From Acidobacteriota bacterium (GTDB lineage: Bacteria; Acidobacteriota; Terriglobia; 2-12-FULL-54-10): a stretch of DNA of 36,048 nt. The DNA lies in NCBI GenBank assembly GCA_009691245.1, contig SHUM01000036.1, positions 1-36,048 of the forward strand. Reading direction: 5' to 3'. How positions within the stretch are numbered: position 1 is the first letter of the stretch; the number at the start of each line of letters is the position of its first letter. Below are positions 17,662-24,802 of the stretch, in pieces. Below the pieces are notes generated by a model that was given only the letters and a program-made list of their open reading frames with translations, ran no database searches and was not told the origin of the DNA. The position numbers were made by a program, and so were the translations under genes.

Positions 17662-18062
17662 CTACGGTTGAATCAATCGTTGTTTCCCGTCCCTGTTTAC
17701 CAGTTTCAATAAACTAACCGGGCCATCCGCTTGCAGCAATACCTGGGTCTCGTCCGTATAGCCGATCAAGCCAAAGCCTGCGCCCAGCTCCGACGCTCCG
17801 AGTTGCACCTCGGGTCGCCCTTTGGGATCACTGAGCCGCAACATCACGGTGTCCGGGTAAGGTTTACCGTTGGGCATTTTGTTCGCTTTATCTTCAGGAT
17901 GCACTTTTATACCCGCCCGAACTCTTCCGTTATCTCCAGCATGCGAGCACGGAGCACTGGCGCAATGTCTTGCGCCTCCACCGGCCGGACCTATGGCAAC
18001 TGAACCACCAAAAGGCCGCAATTGGCAACCGTGAGGACAACCAGAAGTCGCTGAGTCTTCAT
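17662..18062 (-). pseudogene. Small secreted protein gene broken by TAG and a frameshift
   Basis: A good Shine-Dalgarno (AGGAG, nine bases) precedes ATG 18062. That frame gives MKTQRLLVVLTVANCGLLVV QLP, a signal-anchor-like start, then TAG (17993-17991). It continues in frame as VRPVEAQDIAPVLRARMLEITEEFGRV, and near 17910-17922 the coherent protein moves to another frame: RAGIKVHPEDKANKM ... LRLSDPKGRPEVQLGASE ... LVNRDGKQRLIQP. Together these make a small exported beta-rich family I associate with acidobacteria. Two independent lesions argue for real decay. An alternative is that only the 3' frame (17662-18021) is used, but it has no sensible N-terminus. Confidence 0.65.
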
Positions 18063-18211
18063 AAGTCTTTTCTCCTATCAGCAGTTTTTAGATTTGGCTA
18101 TTGGGCTTCAATTCCAGCGGATGCATCATACTGACAATGATCCGCATCCATAGTACTATGAGGCTGACTTAGCCCGGTGTGGATTCCTCTTTTTTAAGGG
18201 AGCGCGGCGTT

Positions 18212-19318
18212 ATGAAGAAACCCGGACAACTGGTCGTCATTTTCGCAGGCATCGTCCTGCTAACTTCCTTGCTGCCATTTCGGGCCGCCGCGCAGCTTCC
18301 TTCCGGCGGACCCAGCCGCGGCGTCGGCGAGACCGTCATCGTACCCAAGCCCAAGGCTCCCGAGCCTGCTCCTAGGAGAGAAAAGCCGCCAAATCCCGAC
18401 GAGACTTTCCAGATTCGCACCGAAGTTAACGAAGCTAACATAAGCGTCGTGGTGCAGGAAAAAGGCGGGATGTTCATCCCCGGGCTGAAGAAAGAGAACT
18501 TCAAGCTGGAAGAAGACGGCGTGGTCCAGACCATTAAGCGCGTCTCGGCGGGCGAAGCACCCATGACCGTGGTGCTGGTGATGGAGTTCAGCAGCAAGTA
18601 CTACGAGTTTCTCTACGATACTTTCACCGCCGCCTTCGGCTTCGTCAACTCACTCAAGCCGGAGGACTGGATCGCGATCATGATCTACGATCTGCGGACC
18701 GACATCCTGCTCGACTTCACCAAAAACAAGGCCGCCGCGCTGGGCACACTGCAAACGCTGAACCAGCCGGGCTTCAGTGAATCGAATCTGTTCGACGCGG
18801 TCAGCGAGGCGGTCGAGCGCATGCACGACATTGACGGCAAGAAGGCCATCGTGCTGATCTCGAGCGGCGAAGACACCTTCTCGCGCAAGCGCTACGACGC
18901 CGTGCTGAAGCAGGTGCAGGCCTCCGACACGCCCATCTACGCCATCGGCACCGGGCAGGCCGTGCGGCTGTATTATGAAGGCCGCGGCGCCATCGACTCG
19001 CCCACCAGCATCGGCTTCTTGCAGGCCGACAATCAGCTCCGCACCTTTTCGCGCATGTCCGGCGGCAAAGCCTATCTGCCGCGCTTCGAGGGCGAATTTC
19101 CCGGCATCTTCGGCGACATCTCCGCCGCGCTGCGCAATGAGTATGTGCTCAGCTACTCGCCCACCAACACCTCGAAAGACGGCAAACTCCGCAAAATCAA
19201 AGTCACTTTGGTTGATGTGGATGGCAAGCCGCTGAAGATCGTGGACGAAAAGCGTAAGGAACTGAAGTACGAAGTCCGCGCCCGCGAAGGCTACACCGCC
19301 CCCCGCGAAGTGGATTAG
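18212..19318 (+). CDS. Secreted VWFA-like domain protein (acidobacterial type)
   Basis: The 368-residue protein starts at ATG 18212, nine bases after AAGGGAG; the longer GTG frame from 18179 lacks support. A signal peptide (about residues 5-28) and a Pro-rich linker precede a beta-rich N-terminal segment (ISVVVQEKGGMFIPGLKKENF KLEED). A von Willebrand A-like domain follows. This is the VWFA-related layout found in many copies in Acidobacteriota. The MIDAS DxSxS motif reads MEFSSKY (Glu125 in place of Asp), so metal-dependent binding may be weakened. The later strand IVLISSGEDTFSR and the closing VLSYSPTN and KIKV segments fit the family. Probably extracellular protein binding; role inferred. 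Confidence 0.85.
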   Translation: MKKPGQLVVIFAGIVLLTSLLPFRAAAQLPSGGPSRGVGETVIVPKPKAPEPAPRREKPPNPDETFQIRTEVNEANISVVVQEKGGMFIPGLKKENFKLEEDGVVQTIKRVSAGEAPMTVVLVMEFSSKYYEFLYDTFTAAFGFVNSLKPEDWIAIMIYDLRTDILLDFTKNKAAALGTLQTLNQPGFSESNLFDAVSEAVERMHDIDGKKAIVLISSGEDTFSRKRYDAVLKQVQASDTPIYAIGTGQAVRLYYEGRGAIDSPTSIGFLQADNQLRTFSRMSGGKAYLPRFEGEFPGIFGDISAALRNEYVLSYSPTNTSKDGKLRKIKVTLVDVDGKPLKIVDEKRKELKYEVRAREGYTAPREVD

Positions 19319-19381
19319 AAACTCCCGCGCTACAGACTCTCGGCTGTCCCCGGCTTCCCGGTTTTCCCATTTCACTGTAAA

Positions 19382-19711
19382 TCAGGTTCTCTGTCCGGGA
19401 AAGTCGAGATGCTCCCCGCAGTGCGCGATTATGATCTTGTTGAGCTTTCGGTCTGCCTCGAAATAGATCTGAAGACAGTTCTTCCGGTCTCCGCCACCTA
19501 GATCGAGGTGCTGGTATATCTTCCTCTTGGAACCGTTCACTGTGAATTCCCGATACCGCCCATACTTGCGGTAGTCGTTCTTGACTGTGTCACTCTCGGT
19601 CTGTTTGTATTGTGTAAATCCACGCTTGTCTAGCTGCTCGGCCCAACCGCCCATTGATGTACAGGTACGGACGGAGTCGAAATACAGGTTCCCGACATCT
19701 CTAATCGCCAT
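19382..19711 (-). CDS. C-terminal fragment of a TGA-interrupted large protein
   Basis: A 109-residue frame from ATG 19711. The frame stays open upstream as far as the TGA at 19795 that ends the next listed gene, and the intervening residues (DLLILDAAKDSAGTSEFARP EEVYQAL) read like protein. The fragment has a compact domain ending in the block HLDLGGGDRKNCLQIYFEAD ... IIIAHCGEHLDFPGQRT. I recall this as a conserved C-terminus of larger uncharacterised proteins, so the stop at 19382 is probably the natural end. It is best read with 19793-21007 as one gene. Confidence 0.6.
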   Translation of the reverse strand: MAIRDVGNLYFDSVRTCTSMGGWAEQLDKRGFTQYKQTESDTVKNDYRKYGRYREFTVNGSKRKIYQHLDLGGGDRKNCLQIYFEADRKLNKIIIAHCGEHLDFPGQRT

Positions 19712-19792
19712 GAGTGCCTGGTAAACTTCCTCGGGACGGGCAAACTCAGAAGTGCCGGCTGAGTCCTTGGCGGCGTCAAGGATCAGGAGATC

Positions 19793-21007
19793 TCAGCCGA
19801 ACTCATGCTCGGCCTGCCCTAGAGCATCCAGCGCGGATTCTAGCTCGATTTCCTCCAACTCCTGAGCCGCCGTAAGTTCGTCCTCGACGCTAAGCGCCTG
19901 GTACTGCTGGAATACACTCCAATTTGACTTGACCGCGTGCAACTCGATCGTCAATTCTGATTTTTCTTTCTCTAATTGCTTCATTCGCTCAAGGAGTGAC
20001 GCGTTTTCATCCATCGCCATTTCTTGGAGGGCTTCCAGTTCCTGAAGTGTGTGTGCGTCGCTCGCTCCCTGCCGAATCTGCTTACGAATTCGCTCGGATT
20101 CGGTCAACCGTTCAGCGTCAATCCGCGCCTGGATCGCGCGAATCACTTCTCCGTCGGCGAAGCGGAATACCGACACCTTCGACAAAAAGGAAAACAGCCG
20201 CCGTTCGAGAGGTTTTCCTGAGAATTCAAATTTCTCGATCTGAACAGGAAAGTAGAGTTCATGCTTCATCGGATCTGACTTTCGTGTAAGGCCAGGCCAA
20301 TAGATTCGGACGCAGCCGTTGAAACACGAAAGAGTCTTGCCCAAGCTGTCAGTGAGTCGGAAGGCAGCCCATTTGTTGAATACTGCTACATGTGCAAATC
20401 CCAGAAGCGCACGATGCAACCGATCTGCATCGACGTTAGTCCGATCGCTGAACCTGTCATGGGACACGACCACAACCGGAATAGTCCGTTTGTCATCGAG
20501 TAGGATCTCATTGACGAAAGTCGGCACATCCGGGGCTTCAACCACTTGTTTATTAGAAGGGATCGGGCGGGGTCCAGCCCAGCACGAGTAGTTCGTTAGG
20601 ATTTCCGTGACAATCCCTGGACGTCCGATCGTTAGCCACGCTGGTCTCACCACGAATGACATCGAAGCTGCACCAAGCTGAAGGGAGAATTGGATCCGGT
20701 CATCCAGCCAGCCGAGAGCGATGTCGGTGGTCCAGAGCATTGATCCATCTTTTTCATCTGGATGGATCCAGCGAACACGAACCAGTGCCCCTCCGGCGAC
20801 AGCATCTCGGGAGAAATGAATGGGATGTCCTACCAACGGTTCAGCGACCGTGTTCTCTGGCGGGAAAGCACACGGGGTATTCCAAGACCTGCCATACTTT
20901 TCCACCACCCAGTTGGCGACACGGGTCTGGAGATCAGTTGACAAGTCTACTGCTTTTTGTTCATTGGCAGGGTTGACTTCAAACTGGACAGAATACAGAT
21001 TTGCCAT
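19793..21007 (-). CDS. Large uncharacterised protein, N-terminal part, next to a HigBA pair
   Basis: A 404-residue soluble protein with no signal peptide and no family I can name. The N-terminal ~270 residues are mixed alpha/beta. They contain WIHPDEKDGSMLWTTDIALGW and a PTFVNEILLDDKRTIPVVVVS segment, then YFPVQIEKFEFSG. Residues about 275-390 form a long coiled coil rich in Glu (RIRKQIRQGASDAH ... LLERMKQLEKEKSELT). The frame ends ...EHEFG-TGA and continues in frame to 19382, so the full protein would be about 540 residues. It lies 62 bases downstream of a toxin-antitoxin pair on the same strand. That context hints at a mobile or defence role, but nothing catalytic is visible. Confidence 0.65.
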   Translation of the reverse strand: MANLYSVQFEVNPANEQKAVDLSTDLQTRVANWVVEKYGRSWNTPCAFPPENTVAEPLVGHPIHFSRDAVAGGALVRVRWIHPDEKDGSMLWTTDIALGWLDDRIQFSLQLGAASMSFVVRPAWLTIGRPGIVTEILTNYSCWAGPRPIPSNKQVVEAPDVPTFVNEILLDDKRTIPVVVVSHDRFSDRTNVDADRLHRALLGFAHVAVFNKWAAFRLTDSLGKTLSCFNGCVRIYWPGLTRKSDPMKHELYFPVQIEKFEFSGKPLERRLFSFLSKVSVFRFADGEVIRAIQARIDAERLTESERIRKQIRQGASDAHTLQELEALQEMAMDENASLLERMKQLEKEKSELTIELHAVKSNWSVFQQYQALSVEDELTAAQELEEIELESALDALGQAEHEFG

Positions 21008-21069
21008 CGAAAGTATAAACCTCTTGAGAAAATCTGGGTAGACGGGGCGCGTTTCCGATTTCTCCGTTA

Positions 21070-21351
21070 CTAAACCAGTTCGAGGCGGATTTCGCGGCCG
21101 ACGGCGGTGGCGGCTTTCCGCAGAGTGCTGAGGGTTACTCCGTCATTGTCGGGATCGAGGAGTCGATCCAGAGAGGCGCGGCTGGTTTGCATGCGCTTCG
21201 ACATCTCGGACTTCGATAGCTTCCGCTCTTTCATGGCGCTCTCGATCTGCCGCGCCAGCACACGCTTGATCGCCGCCGAAGTGGCTGCTTCGTAGATGCC
21301 TTCCTCGCGCAGCCAGCTATCGAAAGACGAGCCAACATTTTTCTTCTTCAT
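21070..21351 (-). CDS. XRE-family HTH antitoxin (HigA-like)
   Basis: A 93-residue protein with an N-terminal helical segment and a C-terminal helix-turn-helix: RKLSKSEMSKRMQTSRASLDR followed by VTLSTLRKAATAVGREIRLEL. This is the usual layout of the antitoxin paired with Gp49-like toxins, where it binds toxin and operator. The start ATG 21351 overlaps the toxin stop as ATGA, a toxin-first order typical of HigBA. The frame is intact. Confidence 0.88.
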   Translation of the reverse strand: MKKKNVGSSFDSWLREEGIYEAATSAAIKRVLARQIESAMKERKLSKSEMSKRMQTSRASLDRLLDPDNDGVTLSTLRKAATAVGREIRLELV

Positions 21352-21698
21352 GCGGCAATTCCTTTCTTGCGTTTCAGTGCCAGTTCCAAATCCCGCCGCG
21401 GCGTCTGCTGCGTCTTCTTGATGAAGCCGTGCAGCAGCACCATTGCGCCCGGCTCGACCGTAAAGATCACGCGAGCAATCTTGCCGCCGGTCAGGTTGCT
21501 GCGGACCTCCCAGAGTCCATTGCCCAGGCCGCGCACCAGCGGCATTCCAATCGGCCAGGCGAATTCAACGTCCTTAATATCCTCGCCGATGATCTTGCGG
21601 TCTTCGAGGTTCAGCTTCTTGAGCCACTCCCGCACCGGCTCGCGGCCACTATCCAGCCGAAAGAAATGAGCGGGCAGACGCTTCAGTCCCGGATTCAT
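21348..21698 (-). CDS. Gp49-like / HigB-type RelE-superfamily toxin
   Basis: I place the start at ATG 21698 (MNPGLKRLPAHFFRL), giving 116 residues, the usual length. A longer frame runs to 21776 but its extra part is unlike the family. Conserved-looking blocks are GREPVREWLKKL, IGEDIKDVEFAWPIGMPLVR, GLWEVRSNLTGGKIARVIFT and VLLHGFIKKTQQTP. HigB-like toxins of this type cleave mRNA on ribosomes. ATGA coupling to the downstream antitoxin and an upstream palindrome complete a normal toxin-antitoxin operon. No Shine-Dalgarno is obvious before the chosen start, so leaderless translation is possible. Confidence 0.87.
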   Translation of the reverse strand: MNPGLKRLPAHFFRLDSGREPVREWLKKLNLEDRKIIGEDIKDVEFAWPIGMPLVRGLGNGLWEVRSNLTGGKIARVIFTVEPGAMVLLHGFIKKTQQTPRRDLELALKRKKGIAA

Positions 21699-21705
21699 AA
21701 GCGAA

Positions 21706-21723
21706 TGTATCATTATTGGTACA
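21706..21723. promoter_or_regulatory. Operator-like imperfect palindrome upstream of the HigB-like toxin
   Basis: TGTATCATTATTGGTACA: TGTA/TACA ends with C and G one base further in on each side. It lies directly upstream of the toxin start on the minus strand and resembles the TGTAC...GTACA site before the DUF1778/GNAT operon. Confidence 0.35.
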
Positions 21724-22072
21724 CTCCGGTCAAGCGGCTCTTTGCGGAAAGGGACAAAAATGATGGCCCGGCACATGTGAAGAAATTAAAACTGTAGGTG
21801 TTTGAGGGAATAGAAAATGTCTCCTTACCCCCTAGAAATCGATTGTAAAACAATAATGGAGGGGGTCTCAACCCGCTGATTCAGAATCAATTTCTGCACA
21901 TGCCCACTGCGGGACGTTTCCCGCCACCCCGTCTCTTCGCTTGAACAGCCACAGGCGGTGAAGCTAATCGCTTCCCCCGGTGGTTCCGTTCCAATTCAGC
22001 CATCGTGAGCAGGCAGCACAATCCTCGCTACCCGCATCTCGTAGACTGATAGAATCATTGCGGAGGGTCATC
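21724..22072. other. Intergenic region between divergent genes
   Basis: About 350 bases between the divergent toxin operon and the secreted protein gene at 22073. It contains a small palindrome (TGATTCAGAATCA, near 21877) and an AT-rich stretch around 21780-21860. The Shine-Dalgarno (GGAGG, 22062-22066) of the next gene lies at its right edge. No RNA gene or coding sequence is recognised. Confidence 0.4.
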
Positions 22073-22927
22073 ATGCCAAACAACTTCCGGAAGTATCGTC
22101 CGTTGTTTTTCACCTCGCTGGCCTTGGCGTTGGTCGTTTTCGCGCCGGGATCCGCGCGGGCCGATACGGAGTTTCAGACGCGCAAGATGACGCGCACCGA
22201 TGTCCCGCTGGGCAAGGGGCAGTGCGACATCCGGCTGCGCGTGGATGGCGAAGTGGAGGTCAGCGTGAGCCTGGACCGCGTCCAGGTGCGCACCATCGGC
22301 GGGCGCGATGCGCGCGACGAAGGCTCCGAGTGCAATGAGTTATTGCCGGCGCGGCTGGTGGAGAGGTTCAACTTCGAGAAACTGGATGGACGCGGCGAAA
22401 TGCTGTTGCTCGCACCGCCCGACCGTCCGACCGGTTTCCGCGCCGTGGTGCGCATCCGCGATGCGCAGGGCGGCGACGCCCGCTATGTCTTCCGCCTGAG
22501 CTGGATGCTGGATGGACGCGGCCCCGGCCAGCCTGGTGGATTCGGCGGCCCCGGCGGACCCAATCGCGGGCGCGACGGCGGACGCTTTGGTCAAGGCGGT
22601 CCGGGCAATCCGGCGCCGGAGAGCCGCAACAGCGATGGCAACCAGCCCGGCTATGATCGTGGGGAACGCAATATGCCCATGCGCATGGGCATGGAGGAGG
22701 CGACCCGCATCTGCACCGCTTCGGTCCGCGCGGCGATTGACCGCGACTACCGCTACTCGAACGCCGAGATTCAGCACGCCCGCCTCGACAACCGCCCCGG
22801 CCGCAACGACACCATCATCGGCGACGCCACCGGCCGCCGCGGCGGGAGCGTCGAGGAGTTCATCTTCTCCTGCTCCGTCAACTTTGACAACGGCACCGTG
22901 CGCACCGTGGACGTACGACGGCGGTAA
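22073..22927 (+). CDS. Secreted Gly/Arg-rich hypothetical protein
   Basis: A 284-residue exported protein starting at ATG 22073, six bases after GGAGG. The signal peptide covers about residues 8-29 (LFFTSLALALVVFAPGSARA). A beta-rich domain with an isolated Cys pair (GKGQCDIRLRVDG, EGSECNELLP) is followed by a low-complexity Gly/Pro/Arg linker (about 145-200). A C-terminal domain contains EEATRICTASVRAAIDRDY and SVEEFIFSCSVNFDNGTVRTVDV, with two more Cys. The four Cys suggest disulfides in the periplasm or outside. No family is recognised. Confidence 0.75.
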   Translation: MPNNFRKYRPLFFTSLALALVVFAPGSARADTEFQTRKMTRTDVPLGKGQCDIRLRVDGEVEVSVSLDRVQVRTIGGRDARDEGSECNELLPARLVERFNFEKLDGRGEMLLLAPPDRPTGFRAVVRIRDAQGGDARYVFRLSWMLDGRGPGQPGGFGGPGGPNRGRDGGRFGQGGPGNPAPESRNSDGNQPGYDRGERNMPMRMGMEEATRICTASVRAAIDRDYRYSNAEIQHARLDNRPGRNDTIIGDATGRRGGSVEEFIFSCSVNFDNGTVRTVDVRRR

Positions 22928-22952
22928 TTGGGCCACGCTGTCTGTTTGGAAG

Positions 22953-22981
22953 TTGACGTGGCAGAATGACATCTTGATACT
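22953..22981 (+). promoter_or_regulatory. Sigma-70 promoter for the restriction-modification operon
   Basis: TTGACG (22953-22958), a 17-nt spacer and GATACT (22976-22981). The -10 ends six bases before ATG 22988, so the transcript would begin at or next to the A of the start codon, a leaderless mRNA. There is no Shine-Dalgarno before that ATG, which agrees. Confidence 0.55.
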
Positions 22982-22987
22982 AGGCAC

Positions 22988-23158
22988 ATGGCAACTTCTG
23001 CTCGAAGAGTGTCTGACGCTCCAGACCCAGTGGAAACCGTTCGCTCTCTGGACACATATGTCCCCGATGCTGTCCGATTAGCGAAGTATGACCAGAAGGC
23101 CATACCTGCGCTTGCCAAGGACGCACATGCGGTTCGATTGATCGAATCGGCTGTCTAA
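22988..23158 (+). CDS. N-terminal segment of the DNA methyltransferase, cut by TAA
   Basis: A 56-residue segment: MATSARRVSDAPDPVETVRS ... YVPDAVRLAKYDQKAIPALAKDAHAVRLIESAV, then TAA (23156-23158). The same frame continues GIPTTHTLCHGDARAMDSLP and runs directly into the methyltransferase at 23204. As I remember relatives of this methyltransferase, they begin with a similar region (AKYDQ.xIPALAKDPHA), so this is the true N-terminus of that gene. A promoter immediately upstream supports ATG 22988 as the original start. Confidence 0.6.
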   Translation: MATSARRVSDAPDPVETVRSLDTYVPDAVRLAKYDQKAIPALAKDAHAVRLIESAV

Positions 23159-23203
23159 GGCATCCCCACAACTCACACTCTCTGTCATGGCGACGCCAGA
23201 GCA

Positions 23204-24001
23204 ATGGATTCACTTCCTGCCGAATCCATTCACTTGATCGTCACCTCTCCCCCTTACTGGACGCTGAAGAATTACCGGGATTCAGATGGCCAACTGGGAC
23301 ATGTTGCCGACTATGATGCATTTCTCGCCGAACTGGATAGGGTTTGGCAACATTGTTGCCGGGTTCTTGTGCCGGGCGGTCGCCTGATCTGCATTGTGGG
23401 CGATGTTTGTTTATCGCGCCGGGAGAATGACGGTCGGCACACTGTAGTCCCGCTCCATGCATCGATACAGGAGCGTTGCCGCAAGATTGGATTTGATAAT
23501 CTTGCTCCAATCATCTGGCACAAGATTTCCAACGCTGCTTATGAAGTGAAGAATGGTTCATCATTCCTAGGAAAACCCTACGAGCCGAATGCCGTAATCA
23601 AGAATGATATTGAATTCATCTTGATGGAACGCAAACCCGGCGGCTACCGGGCGCCAGATATTCCTACGCGCATCTTGAGTCTCATTTCAGCGGAAAACTA
23701 TCAGAAATGGTTTCAGCAAATCTGGACGGGATTGCCCGGCGCCTCCACGAAGGATCATCCTGCGCCATATCCTTTGGAGCTTGCCGAGAGGCTGATCCGC
23801 ATGTTCAGCTTTGTTGGCGATACGGTTCTCGACCCCTTCATGGGCACGGGAACCACCGCCGTGGCAGCGGCGAAGTGGGGCAGAAATTCCGTTGGATTCG
23901 AGATTGATCCGTATTACTTCAAGCTGGCTCAGAATCGAATCGCCCGAGAAACCTCCTCGCTATTCGGCACGGCAACTGTTCACACCACCGCTACCACCTG
24001 A
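23204..24001 (+). CDS. Beta-class DNA methyltransferase of a type II R-M system (N-terminus detached)
   Basis: A 265-residue frame with the catalytic motif IV TSPPYW at residues 14-19 close to the start and the SAM-binding motif I DPFMGTGTT near residue 212. This order is typical of beta-class enzymes modifying exocyclic amino groups; SPPY favours N4-cytosine, though N6-adenine cannot be excluded. Long stretches such as GGRLICIVGDVCLSRRENDG and GFDNLAPIIWHKISNAAYEV are family-like. As sequenced the gene is split from its first ~70 codons by TAA 23156. Both core motifs lie after ATG 23204, so a restart product might still work. The restriction gene starts four bases after its stop. Confidence 0.85.
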   Translation: MDSLPAESIHLIVTSPPYWTLKNYRDSDGQLGHVADYDAFLAELDRVWQHCCRVLVPGGRLICIVGDVCLSRRENDGRHTVVPLHASIQERCRKIGFDNLAPIIWHKISNAAYEVKNGSSFLGKPYEPNAVIKNDIEFILMERKPGGYRAPDIPTRILSLISAENYQKWFQQIWTGLPGASTKDHPAPYPLELAERLIRMFSFVGDTVLDPFMGTGTTAVAAAKWGRNSVGFEIDPYYFKLAQNRIARETSSLFGTATVHTTATT

Positions 24002-24005
24002 CAAT

Positions 24006-24734
24006 ATGACTCTCTCTTCTGACTTCAAATCGCATTTGCGCAAGGCAGTACGGCATTTCTGGAAAACACGCGCGGCGCAGTCCAGGCGGCAAGGCACCAA
24101 AAGCGGCACGCGCGATGCGGGAGCACGCGCGGCAGTGACTGGCGGGCGTCAGATGGATGGGTTCGTAAATATGATCAGGGGAATCCTGATCGATGCGGGG
24201 TTGAGAGAGCAGGATGTTCATTGCAGCACGGATATGGAACTTCCAGGTTGGTACCGCTCCGAGAAAAGATGGGACTTGTTGGTAGTGGTGGATGGCCAGT
24301 TACTCGCCGCCGCGGAATTCAAATCCCAAGTGGGTTTGTTCGGAAACAATTTCAATAACCGCAGCGAGGAAGCCATCGGAAATGCGGCGGATATCTGGGC
24401 TGCGTATCGCGAAGGAGCCTTCAAGCCTTCGTCGCGCCCTTGGCCGGGCTATCTAATGCTGATCGAGGAAGCGTCGGGCTCAACTCGCCCGGTCAAGGTG
24501 GTGGAGCCCCATTTCAAAGTGTTCCCGGAATTTGTCGAATCTTCATATGTCCAGCGTTACGAGATTCTGCTTACCAAACTCATGCGCGAAAGATTATACG
24601 ATTCCACCTGTCTGCTGCTTTCCACTTCCACGGATGGTCCCAATGGTCACTACCGGGAATCAAATCCTGAACTGGTATTTGCGAAATTCGCAGCTTCCCT
24701 CCTGGCACGAGCCCGATCCGTGGTGAAGGACTAG
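24006..24734 (+). CDS. PaeR7I/XhoI-type type II restriction endonuclease
   Basis: A 242-residue protein, close to the length of PaeR7I (about 246). I recognise the PaeR7I family from TGGRQMDGFVNMIRGIL, KRWDLLVVVDGQLLAAAEFK SQVG and FGNNFNNRSEEAIGNAADIW. A PD-(D/E)xK nuclease core is visible as Asp90 with Glu104-Phe-Lys106. Known members cut CTCGAG; that specificity is inferred from the family. The start is ATG 24006, just after the methyltransferase TGA, so both are co-transcribed. An intact endonuclease beside an apparently split methyltransferase would be lethal unless protection persists. Confidence 0.88.
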   Translation: MTLSSDFKSHLRKAVRHFWKTRAAQSRRQGTKSGTRDAGARAAVTGGRQMDGFVNMIRGILIDAGLREQDVHCSTDMELPGWYRSEKRWDLLVVVDGQLLAAAEFKSQVGLFGNNFNNRSEEAIGNAADIWAAYREGAFKPSSRPWPGYLMLIEEASGSTRPVKVVEPHFKVFPEFVESSYVQRYEILLTKLMRERLYDSTCLLLSTSTDGPNGHYRESNPELVFAKFAASLLARARSVVKD

Positions 24735-24802
24735 ATTCACCAGTGGGCCAGGCGCCACATCTTCATTCGCTTATCCGTACAACTCCAATGATTGGGCCGG
24801 AG

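Noticed and set aside
11531-21007. Reassignment of TGA to Trp across the genome
   Set aside because: TGA serves as the true stop of the DUF1778 antitoxin, HigB-like toxin, fnlB, fnlA, the methyltransferase and others, several with start-codon overlaps that only make sense if TGA stops translation.
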